Shown here: positions 1 through 6,827 of the stretch, piece by piece | Numbering within the stretch: the stretch's first letter is position 1 | How the letters are laid out: each line of letters begins with the position of its first letter | Assembly: GCA_964552325.1 (NCBI GenBank) | Contig: CAZKHA010000063.1 | Coordinates: 1-17,289 of the forward strand | Length of the DNA: 17,289 nucleotides | From: CAZKCK01 sp964552325 | GTDB lineage: Bacteria; Bacteroidota; Bacteroidia; Bacteroidales; TTA-H9 | Direction: 5' to 3' | Translations under genes and position numbers: made by a program | Notes under the pieces: generated by a model | The model's input: the letters and a program-made list of their open reading frames with translations, nothing else | The model's database searches: none | What the model was told of the DNA's origin: nothing

Positions 1-75
1 CGTGAATATGATGTTGCTTTCTGCCAATTTTTTTAATATTGCAGCACCAATCAATAAACCAAACCAATACCAAAA
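1..75. other. Leader of the dsrC cassette, possible 3' end of an upstream gene
   Basis: No complete gene is present. One plus-strand frame enters at the window edge and stops at 34-36. A second frame stays open from base 2 and ends at 86-88, inside the dsrC start. Either could be the tail of an upstream gene, and the sequence alone does not decide. TAATATTG at 34-41 is one mismatch from the Bacteroidota -7 element TAnnTTTG and could serve dsrC, but no good -33 partner stands at the usual distance. There is no Shine-Dalgarno sequence before the ATG at 76; the last bases are A-rich, as is common in this phylum. Confidence 0.25.
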
Positions 76-393
76 ATGGCTATTTTAGAAATTGAAGGCA
101 AATCGTTTGAGGTTGACGGAGATGGCTTTTTAGTTAATCCCGACCTTTGGAACGATGAGGTTGCCACACTTTTTGCCCGATACGATGGCATTGAGGAGCT
201 TAACGACAAACACTGGGCTATCGTACGCATTATCCGTAGAAATTACGACGAAAAAGGCATGGCACCCATGGTGCGAACCATCTGCCAAGAAACCGGGCTC
301 AAGCTCCGCGAAATCTATGAACTGTTTCCGTTGGGTCCGGCAAGAGGTGCCTGCAGGGTAGCAGGGCTTCCCAAACCCGATGGTTGTGTTTAA
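76..393 (+). CDS. dsrC: DsrC sulfur-relay / disulfide redox protein
   Basis: This is a small cytoplasmic DsrC/TusE family protein of 105 residues, the usual length of dissimilatory DsrC. The C-terminal arm reads GACRVAGLPKPDGCV, with Cys93 (CysB) and the penultimate Cys104 (CysA) ten residues apart. TusE proteins, which only relay sulfur to tRNA, keep CysA but generally lack CysB. Having both is the mark of DsrC proteins that form the intramolecular disulfide or trisulfide handled by DsrMK. A further cysteine, Cys70, lies in the APMVRTIC segment. The ATG at 76 gives the expected N-terminus (EIEGKSFEVDGDGF). It is first in a four-gene run, 12 bp ahead of a cytochrome b-like gene and then a DsrK-like gene, which are its expected redox partners. 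The family call is secure; the pathway here is inferred. Confidence 0.93.
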   Translation: MAILEIEGKSFEVDGDGFLVNPDLWNDEVATLFARYDGIEELNDKHWAIVRIIRRNYDEKGMAPMVRTICQETGLKLREIYELFPLGPARGACRVAGLPKPDGCV

Positions 394-405
394 TTATTTT
401 TAACA

Positions 406-1023
406 ATGAATTGGGATATTATACTGCTAAGCTGCTCGATGGCAGTTTGTGCAGCAGCCTGCATATTCCATGCTAGCAGGCTTATAAAACTTGGGTTACC
501 TAGAGATTATTCTGTTAGATCAGGAAACGTAAACGCCGCCATAAAGTACTCATTTACGGGTGCAATGAGCCCCAAAACAAAGGAATCTGCTTTTTTGCAC
601 CTACCTACCTATACCTTGGGAATACTCTACCACTTAGGCACTTTTGTGGCAATTCCATTGCTTATACTTCTGATGGTTGACTTTGCATTACCCAAAAATT
701 TTACGTTGCTATTAGCCATATTGTTAATCATTACATCCGCCGCCGGATTTGGCATATTGCTCAAGCGCATTTTTGTAAAAAAACTTGCAGCACTTTCTAA
801 CCCCGATGATTATATTTCGAATGTGCTGGTAAGCTTGTTTCAGGCAAGTTGTGCTTTAACCTTGTTTATGCCAGCCTTTGCTACGGCTACCTTTATCATA
901 GCAAGCTGTTTGTTCTTATACCTGCCTATTGGGAAACTTAAACATGCCGTTTATTTTTTTGCAGCACGTATTCATCTTGGTTATTTTTATGGATGGAGAG
1001 GCGTTTGGCCACCTCAAAACTAA
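406..1023 (+). CDS. Short DsrM/HdrE/NarI-like membrane protein, putative di-heme cytochrome b
   Basis: This is a 205-residue integral membrane protein with about five hydrophobic segments (near 4-24, 70-92, 98-120, 140-175 and 178-195). It has paired histidines in the second segment region (His65, His76) and the last (His180, His190). That pattern recalls NarI-type cytochromes, where four histidines on two helices hold two b hemes. Its place between dsrC and a DsrK/HdrD-like gene supports a role as the quinone-facing subunit of a DsrMK or HdrDE-like complex. It is clearly shorter than DsrM of sulfate reducers as I remember it, and close to NarI and HdrE in size. The ATG at 406 is 12 bp after the dsrC stop, and its stop is six bases before the next ATG, so translational coupling is likely. 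Sequence similarity alone is weak; context carries much of the call. Confidence 0.6.
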   Translation: MNWDIILLSCSMAVCAAACIFHASRLIKLGLPRDYSVRSGNVNAAIKYSFTGAMSPKTKESAFLHLPTYTLGILYHLGTFVAIPLLILLMVDFALPKNFTLLLAILLIITSAAGFGILLKRIFVKKLAALSNPDDYISNVLVSLFQASCALTLFMPAFATATFIIASCLFLYLPIGKLKHAVYFFAARIHLGYFYGWRGVWPPQN

Positions 1024-1029
1024 TTGCAT

Positions 1030-2322
1030 ATGGAAGAATTAACAAATAAACAGCTAAACGACGGCCTACAAATCTTTGACAAAACCGATGGCAAGCTCCT
1101 TACGCATCTCAATTCATGTGTGCATTGTGGGCTGTGTGCCGAGAGTTGTATTTACTACTTAACCAATCCGCAAGCCAAGTTTATCCCTGCCTATAAGGTT
1201 GATTTGGTGTCATCTATTTACCGCCGTTACTGTACGTTTACCGGTAAAGTATTTCCGGCATTAACGGGTGCTAGAACACTTGATAAGGCAACTACCGAAG
1301 AACTGGTAGATCAACTATTTGGGGCTTGCACCATGTGCGGGAGGTGCGTAAAGCACTGCTCGATAGGTGTTGATATTAGTTACGTGGTTCGTAAAGGCCG
1401 CGAAATGCTCTCGAAGATGGAAGTGGTTCCAGCCAGCCTTCAAGCCACCGTAAAGGCAGCCATGGATACGGGCAATAACATGGGAATACCCACCGATGAG
1501 TTTGTGGACACCATTAAATGGATGGAAGAAGAACTGATAGATGAAGTGGGCAGCCCCGATGCACGCATCCCTCTTAATGAGCCCAATAAGGATGTGCTTT
1601 ACACCCTTAATCCACGCGAACCCAAATTTTTCCCGCTTTCCATCTCGGCTATGGCTAAGATATTTTATGCCGCAGGCGAAAGCTGGACTCTTTCCACAAA
1701 GATGTATGATATAACCAATTATGCTTTTTTTTCGGGAAACCAACAAGAAGCCGAAACCATTGCTAAACGGTTGCATGACGAGACCATAAACCTAAATGCA
1801 AAAAAATGTGTTTTAGCCGAATGTGGCCATGGCTCAAGGGCATTTAGGTGGGAAGCGCCGAACTACATGCAGCAAGCCTTTCCTTTTGAAGTTGAAACTT
1901 CGGTAGAATTGATTGCCCGGTACCTGCAAGAAGGACGCATAAAGCTTGATCCTTCAAAGATTAAAGCCCCCGCAACACTGCACGATCCCTGTAACCTGGT
2001 GCGTTCGGGCGGCATCATCAAGCAACAGCGGTACATTATGAATCAGGCTGTTTCTGAGTTTATCGAAATGAATCTCAACGGTACTGAAAACCATTGCTGC
2101 GGAGGTGGTGGTGGGCAATTGGCCATGAGCGAATACAATGAACGCCGTATGAAAATTGCCCAAGTAAAGGCCGATCAAATCCGAAAAACAGGAGCTAAAA
2201 TTGTGGTTACACCTTGCCACAACTGCGTTGATCAACTAACCCAAATCAATCAGGCTTTTAAGCTAGGGATACAAATTAAAACATTGGCCGAAATAGTGGC
2301 CGATGCCCTTGTAATAGAATAA
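1030..2322 (+). CDS. DsrK/HdrD-like iron-sulfur protein (heterodisulfide reductase-type)
   Basis: This is a cytoplasmic 430-residue protein. Two ferredoxin-type CxxCxxCxxxC motifs (Cys30/33/36/40 and Cys100/103/106/110) should bind two [4Fe-4S] clusters. A C-terminal CCG module follows: Cys321, a CC pair at 356-357 before a glycine run, and CHNC at 396-399. This module holds the noncubane cluster that reduces disulfides in HdrB/HdrD and is proposed to act on DsrC in DsrK. The first CCG half is degenerate, keeping only ECGHG around Cys265. That fits DsrK-like proteins better than HdrD with two full modules. I start it at the ATG at 1030 rather than the TTG at 1024 that directly follows the previous stop. 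It lies in one run with dsrC and the cytochrome-like gene, so it probably passes electrons between the quinone pool and the DsrC cysteines. The direction cannot be told from sequence. GlpC/LutA-like (Fe-S) proteins are the alternative family, made unlikely by the dsrC neighbour. Confidence 0.85.
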   Translation: MEELTNKQLNDGLQIFDKTDGKLLTHLNSCVHCGLCAESCIYYLTNPQAKFIPAYKVDLVSSIYRRYCTFTGKVFPALTGARTLDKATTEELVDQLFGACTMCGRCVKHCSIGVDISYVVRKGREMLSKMEVVPASLQATVKAAMDTGNNMGIPTDEFVDTIKWMEEELIDEVGSPDARIPLNEPNKDVLYTLNPREPKFFPLSISAMAKIFYAAGESWTLSTKMYDITNYAFFSGNQQEAETIAKRLHDETINLNAKKCVLAECGHGSRAFRWEAPNYMQQAFPFEVETSVELIARYLQEGRIKLDPSKIKAPATLHDPCNLVRSGGIIKQQRYIMNQAVSEFIEMNLNGTENHCCGGGGGQLAMSEYNERRMKIAQVKADQIRKTGAKIVVTPCHNCVDQLTQINQAFKLGIQIKTLAEIVADALVIE

Positions 2323-2355
2323 TCCAATCACCAAACCTTATCAAATATAGTTATA

Positions 2356-3516
2356 ATGAGTAATTTAATCTATCTCGACAATTCGGCTACCACGTTCCCC
2401 AAGCCCGATGTGGTGTATGATTTTATGTGCGATTTTTACCGAAAGCATGGGGTAAACCCTGGCCGCTCGGGGTTTGATGCAGCCATTGAAACAGAAGAAG
2501 TGGTGTACAACACCCGCAAAATGTTAGCTGAATTAGTTGGTGGAAAAGAACCGAATAGGCTTACCTTTAGCTATAACGCCAGCGATTCGCTGAATATGAT
2601 CTTGCAAGGCATAGCCGAAAAAGGCGATCATGTGGTTACCACCATGCTCGAGCACAATTCGGTGCTTCGCCCCTTGCATCACCTACAACTTAACGGAATC
2701 ATCGAAACCGAGCATGTCCCATTCGATAGCAAGGGATATTTGCATCCGGACGATGTTAAGAAAGCACTAAAGAAAAACACAAAAATGGTTGTGGTGAACC
2801 ACAGCTCAAATGTTATTGGTACAGTGCAGCCCATAGCTGAGATTGGAAAAATTTGCAAAGAAGCCGGTGTTCTTTTTATAGTAGATGCAAGCCAAAGCGC
2901 TGGGGCTATTCCCATTGATATGGTAGCAATGGGCATTGATGTGGTGGTTTTTACAGGCCATAAATGCTTAATGGGCCCCACCGGCATAGGCGGGTCGTAT
3001 GTAATGGAAGGTGTACCTGTTAAATACACTCGCTATGGTGGCACGGGCGTACGCTCGGCCCAACAAACCCATCTCGAAGAATTTCCTTACCGCCTGGAGT
3101 GTGGAACACTGAACTTGGTTGGCGTGGCCGGATTGAATGCAGGCGTGAAATGGGTGTTGGAGCAAGGCATCGAAAGCCTTCATCATAAAGAAATTATGTT
3201 GTGGGACAAGCTTCGCCTTGGGCTACAAAATATCCCAAATGTTATAACATACTGTGCCGATGATATTTACAACCAAAATCCAGTATTAAGCTTCAATATT
3301 AAAGGCTTTGAGTCGGGCGATGTTGGAACCATGCTTGATGTGGATTACAATATTGCGAGCCGCACCGGATTGCAATGCGCCCCAAAGGTTCACGAGGTTT
3401 TGGGAACTGATAAAATTCATGGCACCATACGCATGAGCATAGGCCCATTTACGACCGAAGAGCATATTGATGCGGCCATAGAAGCCGTGGGCGATATTGC
3501 CTCGATAAAGCGGTAA
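2356..3516 (+). CDS. Cysteine desulfurase-like PLP aminotransferase, class V
   Basis: This is a 386-residue fold-type I PLP enzyme, likely removing sulfur from cysteine to leave an enzyme persulfide and alanine. Visible landmarks are the N-terminal YLDNSATTFPKP, His100 in LEHNS, Asp177 in VDASQ, the Schiff-base Lys203 in FTGHKC, and Cys341 in SRTGLQCAP at the mobile catalytic loop, followed by GTIRMSIGPF. The loop and length fit the 'cysteine desulfurase family' related to E. faecalis EF2568 better than IscS, and SufS is the next closest relative. It starts 33 bp after the DsrK-like gene on the same strand and is probably co-transcribed. It could load sulfur onto DsrC, or it could serve selenium or cofactor metabolism as some relatives are thought to do. 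The enzyme class is firm; the acceptor is unknown. Confidence 0.85.
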   Translation: MSNLIYLDNSATTFPKPDVVYDFMCDFYRKHGVNPGRSGFDAAIETEEVVYNTRKMLAELVGGKEPNRLTFSYNASDSLNMILQGIAEKGDHVVTTMLEHNSVLRPLHHLQLNGIIETEHVPFDSKGYLHPDDVKKALKKNTKMVVVNHSSNVIGTVQPIAEIGKICKEAGVLFIVDASQSAGAIPIDMVAMGIDVVVFTGHKCLMGPTGIGGSYVMEGVPVKYTRYGGTGVRSAQQTHLEEFPYRLECGTLNLVGVAGLNAGVKWVLEQGIESLHHKEIMLWDKLRLGLQNIPNVITYCADDIYNQNPVLSFNIKGFESGDVGTMLDVDYNIASRTGLQCAPKVHEVLGTDKIHGTIRMSIGPFTTEEHIDAAIEAVGDIASIKR

Positions 3517-3561
3517 CAGTACCTCATGTAATTTTGTCATAAAAAATTTATCAATATACAT

Positions 3562-3593
3562 TTTGTCAGCCCGAAGGTTTTGACGTAATTTTG
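3562..3593 (+). promoter_or_regulatory. Bacteroidota-type promoter for the sigma-54 activator gene
   Basis: TTTG at 3562-3565 and TAATTTTG at 3586-3593, separated by 20 bp, match the Bacteroidota primary-sigma consensus (-33 TTTG, -7 TAnnTTTG). The ATG lies 21 bp downstream at 3615. A second TAATTTTG at 3529-3536 lacks a -33 partner. This promoter suggests the activator is transcribed apart from the dsrC cassette. Confidence 0.6.
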
Positions 3594-3614
3594 CTGTGTA
3601 AAAACTAAAGCACA

Positions 3615-4847
3615 ATGGACGTACAAACAATCAAACTTAGGTTTGGCATCATAGGCAATTCACCACTTTTAGATAGGGCAATTGATGTGGCCAGGCAGGT
3701 TGCACCCACCGATATTTCCGTATTAATTACGGGAGAAAGTGGGGTTGGCAAGGAGGTCTTCCCACAAATTATCCATCAATTTAGTGCTCGAAAACACGGA
3801 GCCTATATTGCCGTAAACTGCGGGGCAATACCCGAGGGAACCATTGATTCAGAATTGTTTGGACACGAAAAAGGTGCATTTACAGGAGCCCATGAATCGC
3901 GCAAGGGCTATTTTGAAGTAGCCGATGGAGGCACTATTTTCTTAGACGAAGTTGCCGAGTTACCTCTATCAACCCAGGTACGGTTACTTAGGGTACTCGA
4001 AACAGGCGAATTTATAAAGGTTGGATCATCAAAGGTTATAAAAACCAATGTGCGCATTGTGGCAGCCACCAATGTTGTTATTCCAGAAGCTATTGCGAAT
4101 GGTAAGTTTAGGCAAGATTTGTATTATAGGCTTAATACCGTGCCAATTCAAATCCCTTCACTACGTGATCGGAAAGAAGATATAAACCTGATTTTTAGGA
4201 AATTTGCTACTGATTTTGCCGAGAAATACCGTATGCCAGCCATCCAGCTCGATGCCGACTCACAACGCTTGCTGGCCGGTTTCCGTTGGCCTGGAAACAT
4301 CCGACAGTTAAAGAACATAACGGAGCAGATTTCTATTATAGAGAAAGAACGTGTTATAAAATCGGAGACCATTACAAAATACCTTCCAAACGGGCATCAG
4401 TCTGATTTGCCTGTGTTGTATAAACAAGAACAAGAGCACACCAAAGATTTCTCAGAACGCGATCTTTTGTACAAAGTGCTTTTTGACATGAAAAAGGACA
4501 TTGTTGACCTAAAGAAACTCGTTTTTGGTATCATTCGTAACGATGGTATAAGCCCTGAAATAGAACAAGATAACGAAGGAATCATAAGCAAGCTTACCCA
4601 TGATTTCAAAAATTTGGATAAATCTGAAGAGGAACCTTTATACCATGAAATGTATGAAGACGCATCTACAACACACATAGCTCATTCAGAGGTGATAGAA
4701 GATTTGCTATCGCTAGAAAAGCAAGAGATGGAAATGATACGAAGGGCATTGGACAAACACCGTGGAAAACGTAAAAATGCGGCCCAAGAACTTGGTATCT
4801 CTGAACGTACGCTTTACCGTAAAATTAAGGAATATGGATTAGAGTAA
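3615..4847 (+). CDS. Sigma-54-dependent Fis-family transcriptional activator, no receiver domain
   Basis: This 410-residue enhancer-binding protein uses ATP hydrolysis to open RpoN promoters. The AAA+ domain begins almost at the N-terminus. Walker A is GESGVGKE (40-47), the sigma-54 contact loop GAFTGA is intact (87-92), and Walker B is TIFLDE (107-112). An arginine-rich YYRLN/PSLRDR segment follows, then RWPGNIRQL near 224-232. A linker of about 100 acidic, charged residues leads to a C-terminal Fis-type helix-turn-helix (about 372-410, NAAQELGISERTLYRKIKEYG). There is no receiver, GAF or PAS input domain, so it may be constitutively competent or controlled by a partner protein, as PspF is. 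It resembles the activator that in many Bacteroidota lies next to lptE, so it is probably a general envelope-linked regulator rather than one dedicated to the dsrC cassette. Its 3' end faces the permease gene with a 16-bp gap. Confidence 0.92.
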   Translation: MDVQTIKLRFGIIGNSPLLDRAIDVARQVAPTDISVLITGESGVGKEVFPQIIHQFSARKHGAYIAVNCGAIPEGTIDSELFGHEKGAFTGAHESRKGYFEVADGGTIFLDEVAELPLSTQVRLLRVLETGEFIKVGSSKVIKTNVRIVAATNVVIPEAIANGKFRQDLYYRLNTVPIQIPSLRDRKEDINLIFRKFATDFAEKYRMPAIQLDADSQRLLAGFRWPGNIRQLKNITEQISIIEKERVIKSETITKYLPNGHQSDLPVLYKQEQEHTKDFSERDLLYKVLFDMKKDIVDLKKLVFGIIRNDGISPEIEQDNEGIISKLTHDFKNLDKSEEEPLYHEMYEDASTTHIAHSEVIEDLLSLEKQEMEMIRRALDKHRGKRKNAAQELGISERTLYRKIKEYGLE

Positions 4848-4863
4848 TTTGATTAGCTGTATT

Positions 4864-6111
4864 TTACTCGTATCTTAATGCATCAATAGGGTCTAGATTG
4901 GCAGCTTTATTGGCTGGCAGATAGCCCGAAACAACCGCAACCACAAAACATAGCACTACACCCAGGGTTATCCATTCCCAAGGTATCACAAAGCTGCTGC
5001 CTATTAGGTAAGCTACCAAGTTGCCAATGCTTATACCCATTATAATACCCAGCACGCCACCCATTTGGGCAATTACAATTGCCTCTGCTAAAAACTGTCG
5101 CCTAATGGTTTGCCTATTAGCTCCCAACGATTTGCGGATTCCAATTTCGCGGGTTCGCTCGGTAACCGATACCAACATAATGTTCATCAATCCAATGGCT
5201 GCGCCAGCAAGGGTTATGGCGCCAATAAAAATGGCTACCCATCGTATCAAGCTGGTGTTTTCGAGCATCATACTTACCATGGAATCGCTTCGAACCACCG
5301 AAAAATTTTCCTCCTGACCAAGTTTTATCCCCCTGATGGTTCTGAATAGGCCTTTGGCTTCACCGGTGGCTGCATCTAGTTGAGTAGCTTTGGCGGTCAT
5401 TACACTTAGCGTATAGGAGGCAGAATTCATCGAGAATTTTTGGCGAACATTCATCAACGGTAAGTAAACGTTGCGGTCAATTGAGAAACCAAAACTATTC
5501 CCACTTTCCTTTAACACCCCAATTATCATGTACTTACCAGGGCCAATGGAAATAATTTTCCCTATAGGGTCTTTTTCGTTTTTAAGGATCGTTTTTGCAA
5601 TTTCATTACCTATAATACACATGCTTGATCCATGAAAAACTTCGGTAGCCGTAAAGTTGCGGCCATGTTTTAGCTCGTCGCCGGTGGTGGTTAGGTAGTT
5701 TTCATCCACACCAAAAACACGAAGATTTGGATAGGTTTTTTCGGCTTGATACTTGGCCGTTACGCCAAACGAAGCATTGACACTGATGGAAGTAACCGAT
5801 GGAAATAAAAATTCTTCTTTAAACCTGATAGCTTCATCATAGGTAATCTCTTTCATAAAATTGCTTTGATGGTTCCCCCCACCCATATTCATGCTTACAT
5901 TGCGGATGGTAAACGTATTAGAGCCCATCCGCATGAAGTTTTCTTCGAACATTGATTTAATTGCATCGATGGAGGTTAAAATACCGACCATGGCCATTAT
6001 ACCAAATGCAATTATTAAAACAGTAAGAACTGTTCTAAGTAGGTGGTCTTTAACTGCGTGAAGCGAGATTCGCAGGTTTTCGACAAAGACTGGGTTCAAA
6101 AAATGTTTCAT
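4864..6111 (-). CDS. ABC transporter permease, MacB/FtsX type
   Basis: This 415-residue inner-membrane permease has the MacB layout. TM1 lies at about 26-48, a large periplasmic MacB-PCD-like domain at about 50-285, then three TM helices at about 288-314, 345-370 and 378-400. The FtsX signature ERTREIGIRKSLGA (318-331) and the C-terminal PANKAANLDPIDALRYE are clear. Such permeases pair with an ATPase (MacB/LolD-like) and often a periplasmic adaptor for efflux or lipoprotein/macrolide export, and no ATPase gene is adjacent here. I start it at the ATG at 6111, 10 bp after the upp stop. A longer frame upstream would lie inside upp and starts with non-family sequence. It is the last gene of the minus-strand run. 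The substrate is unknown. Confidence 0.88.
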   Translation of the reverse strand: MKHFLNPVFVENLRISLHAVKDHLLRTVLTVLIIAFGIMAMVGILTSIDAIKSMFEENFMRMGSNTFTIRNVSMNMGGGNHQSNFMKEITYDEAIRFKEEFLFPSVTSISVNASFGVTAKYQAEKTYPNLRVFGVDENYLTTTGDELKHGRNFTATEVFHGSSMCIIGNEIAKTILKNEKDPIGKIISIGPGKYMIIGVLKESGNSFGFSIDRNVYLPLMNVRQKFSMNSASYTLSVMTAKATQLDAATGEAKGLFRTIRGIKLGQEENFSVVRSDSMVSMMLENTSLIRWVAIFIGAITLAGAAIGLMNIMLVSVTERTREIGIRKSLGANRQTIRRQFLAEAIVIAQMGGVLGIIMGISIGNLVAYLIGSSFVIPWEWITLGVVLCFVVAVVSGYLPANKAANLDPIDALRYE

Positions 6112-6121
6112 AATCAATTCA

Positions 6122-6772
6122 TCAAAGTTTTTTTCCAAAAGCCAAATCGCCGGCGTCGCCCAGTCCTGGAACAATGTAAGCTTGTGCCGTAAGTTCATCG
6201 TCAACAGCTCCTAGCCAAAGGGTATAACTTTCGCTCTGAAGATGTTGTTTCATAAATTCAACGCCCTCGTCGCTGGCCAATAAGGTTACAAAATGGGTGT
6301 GGCGTGGTGTTCCGTTGTTGAGCAACTCCCGGTAGCACATGAGCATACTGGCTCCCGTGGCTAACATTGGATCGCACAATATCAATACTTTATTATCAAG
6401 GTCGGGCGAAGATGCATACTCAACTGCTATTTTAAAGTCTTCGTTCTTTCCATATTTCCGGTATGCCGAAATAAAAGCATTCTCTGAATGGTCGAAATAG
6501 TCGAGTACGCCAAAATGCATGGGTAAGCCTGCACGCAAAATTGAGGCAACTACCACTTTATCAGATAGAACCTTAGACTGAGCCAGCCCTAAGCTAGTGG
6601 TTACTTCTTTGGTTACAAAGTTTAACTTACGACTTATCTCGTAAGCAAAAATTTGCCCCACACGCATTAGGTTCTTTCTAAATCTAAGGCTATCTTTTTG
6701 AATTTCAACGTCGCGCAGTTCACTAATAAACTGGTCAAGAATGGAATTGTGCCCACCAAGTATTTGAATCAT
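6122..6772 (-). CDS. upp: Uracil phosphoribosyltransferase
   Basis: This enzyme makes UMP from uracil and PRPP in cytosolic pyrimidine salvage. The protein has 216 residues from the ATG at 6772, the normal length. It shows ILRAG (78-82), the PRPP-binding loop LILCDPMLATGAS (130-142) and the uracil-binding tail YIVPGLGDAGD (199-209). An in-frame TTG 21 bp upstream (6793) would add seven atypical residues and is less likely. TAAACTTG, one mismatch from the -7 consensus, lies upstream, so a weak internal promoter in the 55-bp gap after the GNAT-like gene is possible. The gene is 10 bp ahead of the permease gene. The family is firm; in Bacteroidota a close PyrR-like role is conceivable but nothing points to it. 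Confidence 0.93.
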   Translation of the reverse strand: MIQILGGHNSILDQFISELRDVEIQKDSLRFRKNLMRVGQIFAYEISRKLNFVTKEVTTSLGLAQSKVLSDKVVVASILRAGLPMHFGVLDYFDHSENAFISAYRKYGKNEDFKIAVEYASSPDLDNKVLILCDPMLATGASMLMCYRELLNNGTPRHTHFVTLLASDEGVEFMKQHLQSESYTLWLGAVDDELTAQAYIVPGLGDAGDLAFGKKL

Positions 6773-6827
6773 AGTGCGAATAATTTTATACAAGTTTAGC
6801 TAAAAAACAGCTACAAGCCAATAAAAA

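Noticed and set aside
1024..1029. TTG start six bases upstream for the DsrK-like gene
   Set aside because: It directly abuts the previous stop and the ATG at 1030 is the better start.
1315..1776. Long open frame on the minus strand within the DsrK-like gene
   Set aside because: It is the complement of a gene with clear iron-sulfur motifs and encodes no recognisable family. The same reasoning removes the other opposite-strand frames, for example 3286-3630 and 16775-17164.
4842..4869. Inverted repeat GAGTAA / TTACTC between the convergent activator and permease genes
   Set aside because: The stem is only 6 bp, mostly A/T, with a 16-base loop and no T tract. It lies over both stop codons, so it is too weak to call as a terminator.
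6112..6204. Longer N-terminus for the ABC permease
   Set aside because: The extra 31 residues would lie within upp in another frame and do not resemble the family; the ATG at 6111 gives the usual N-terminus.
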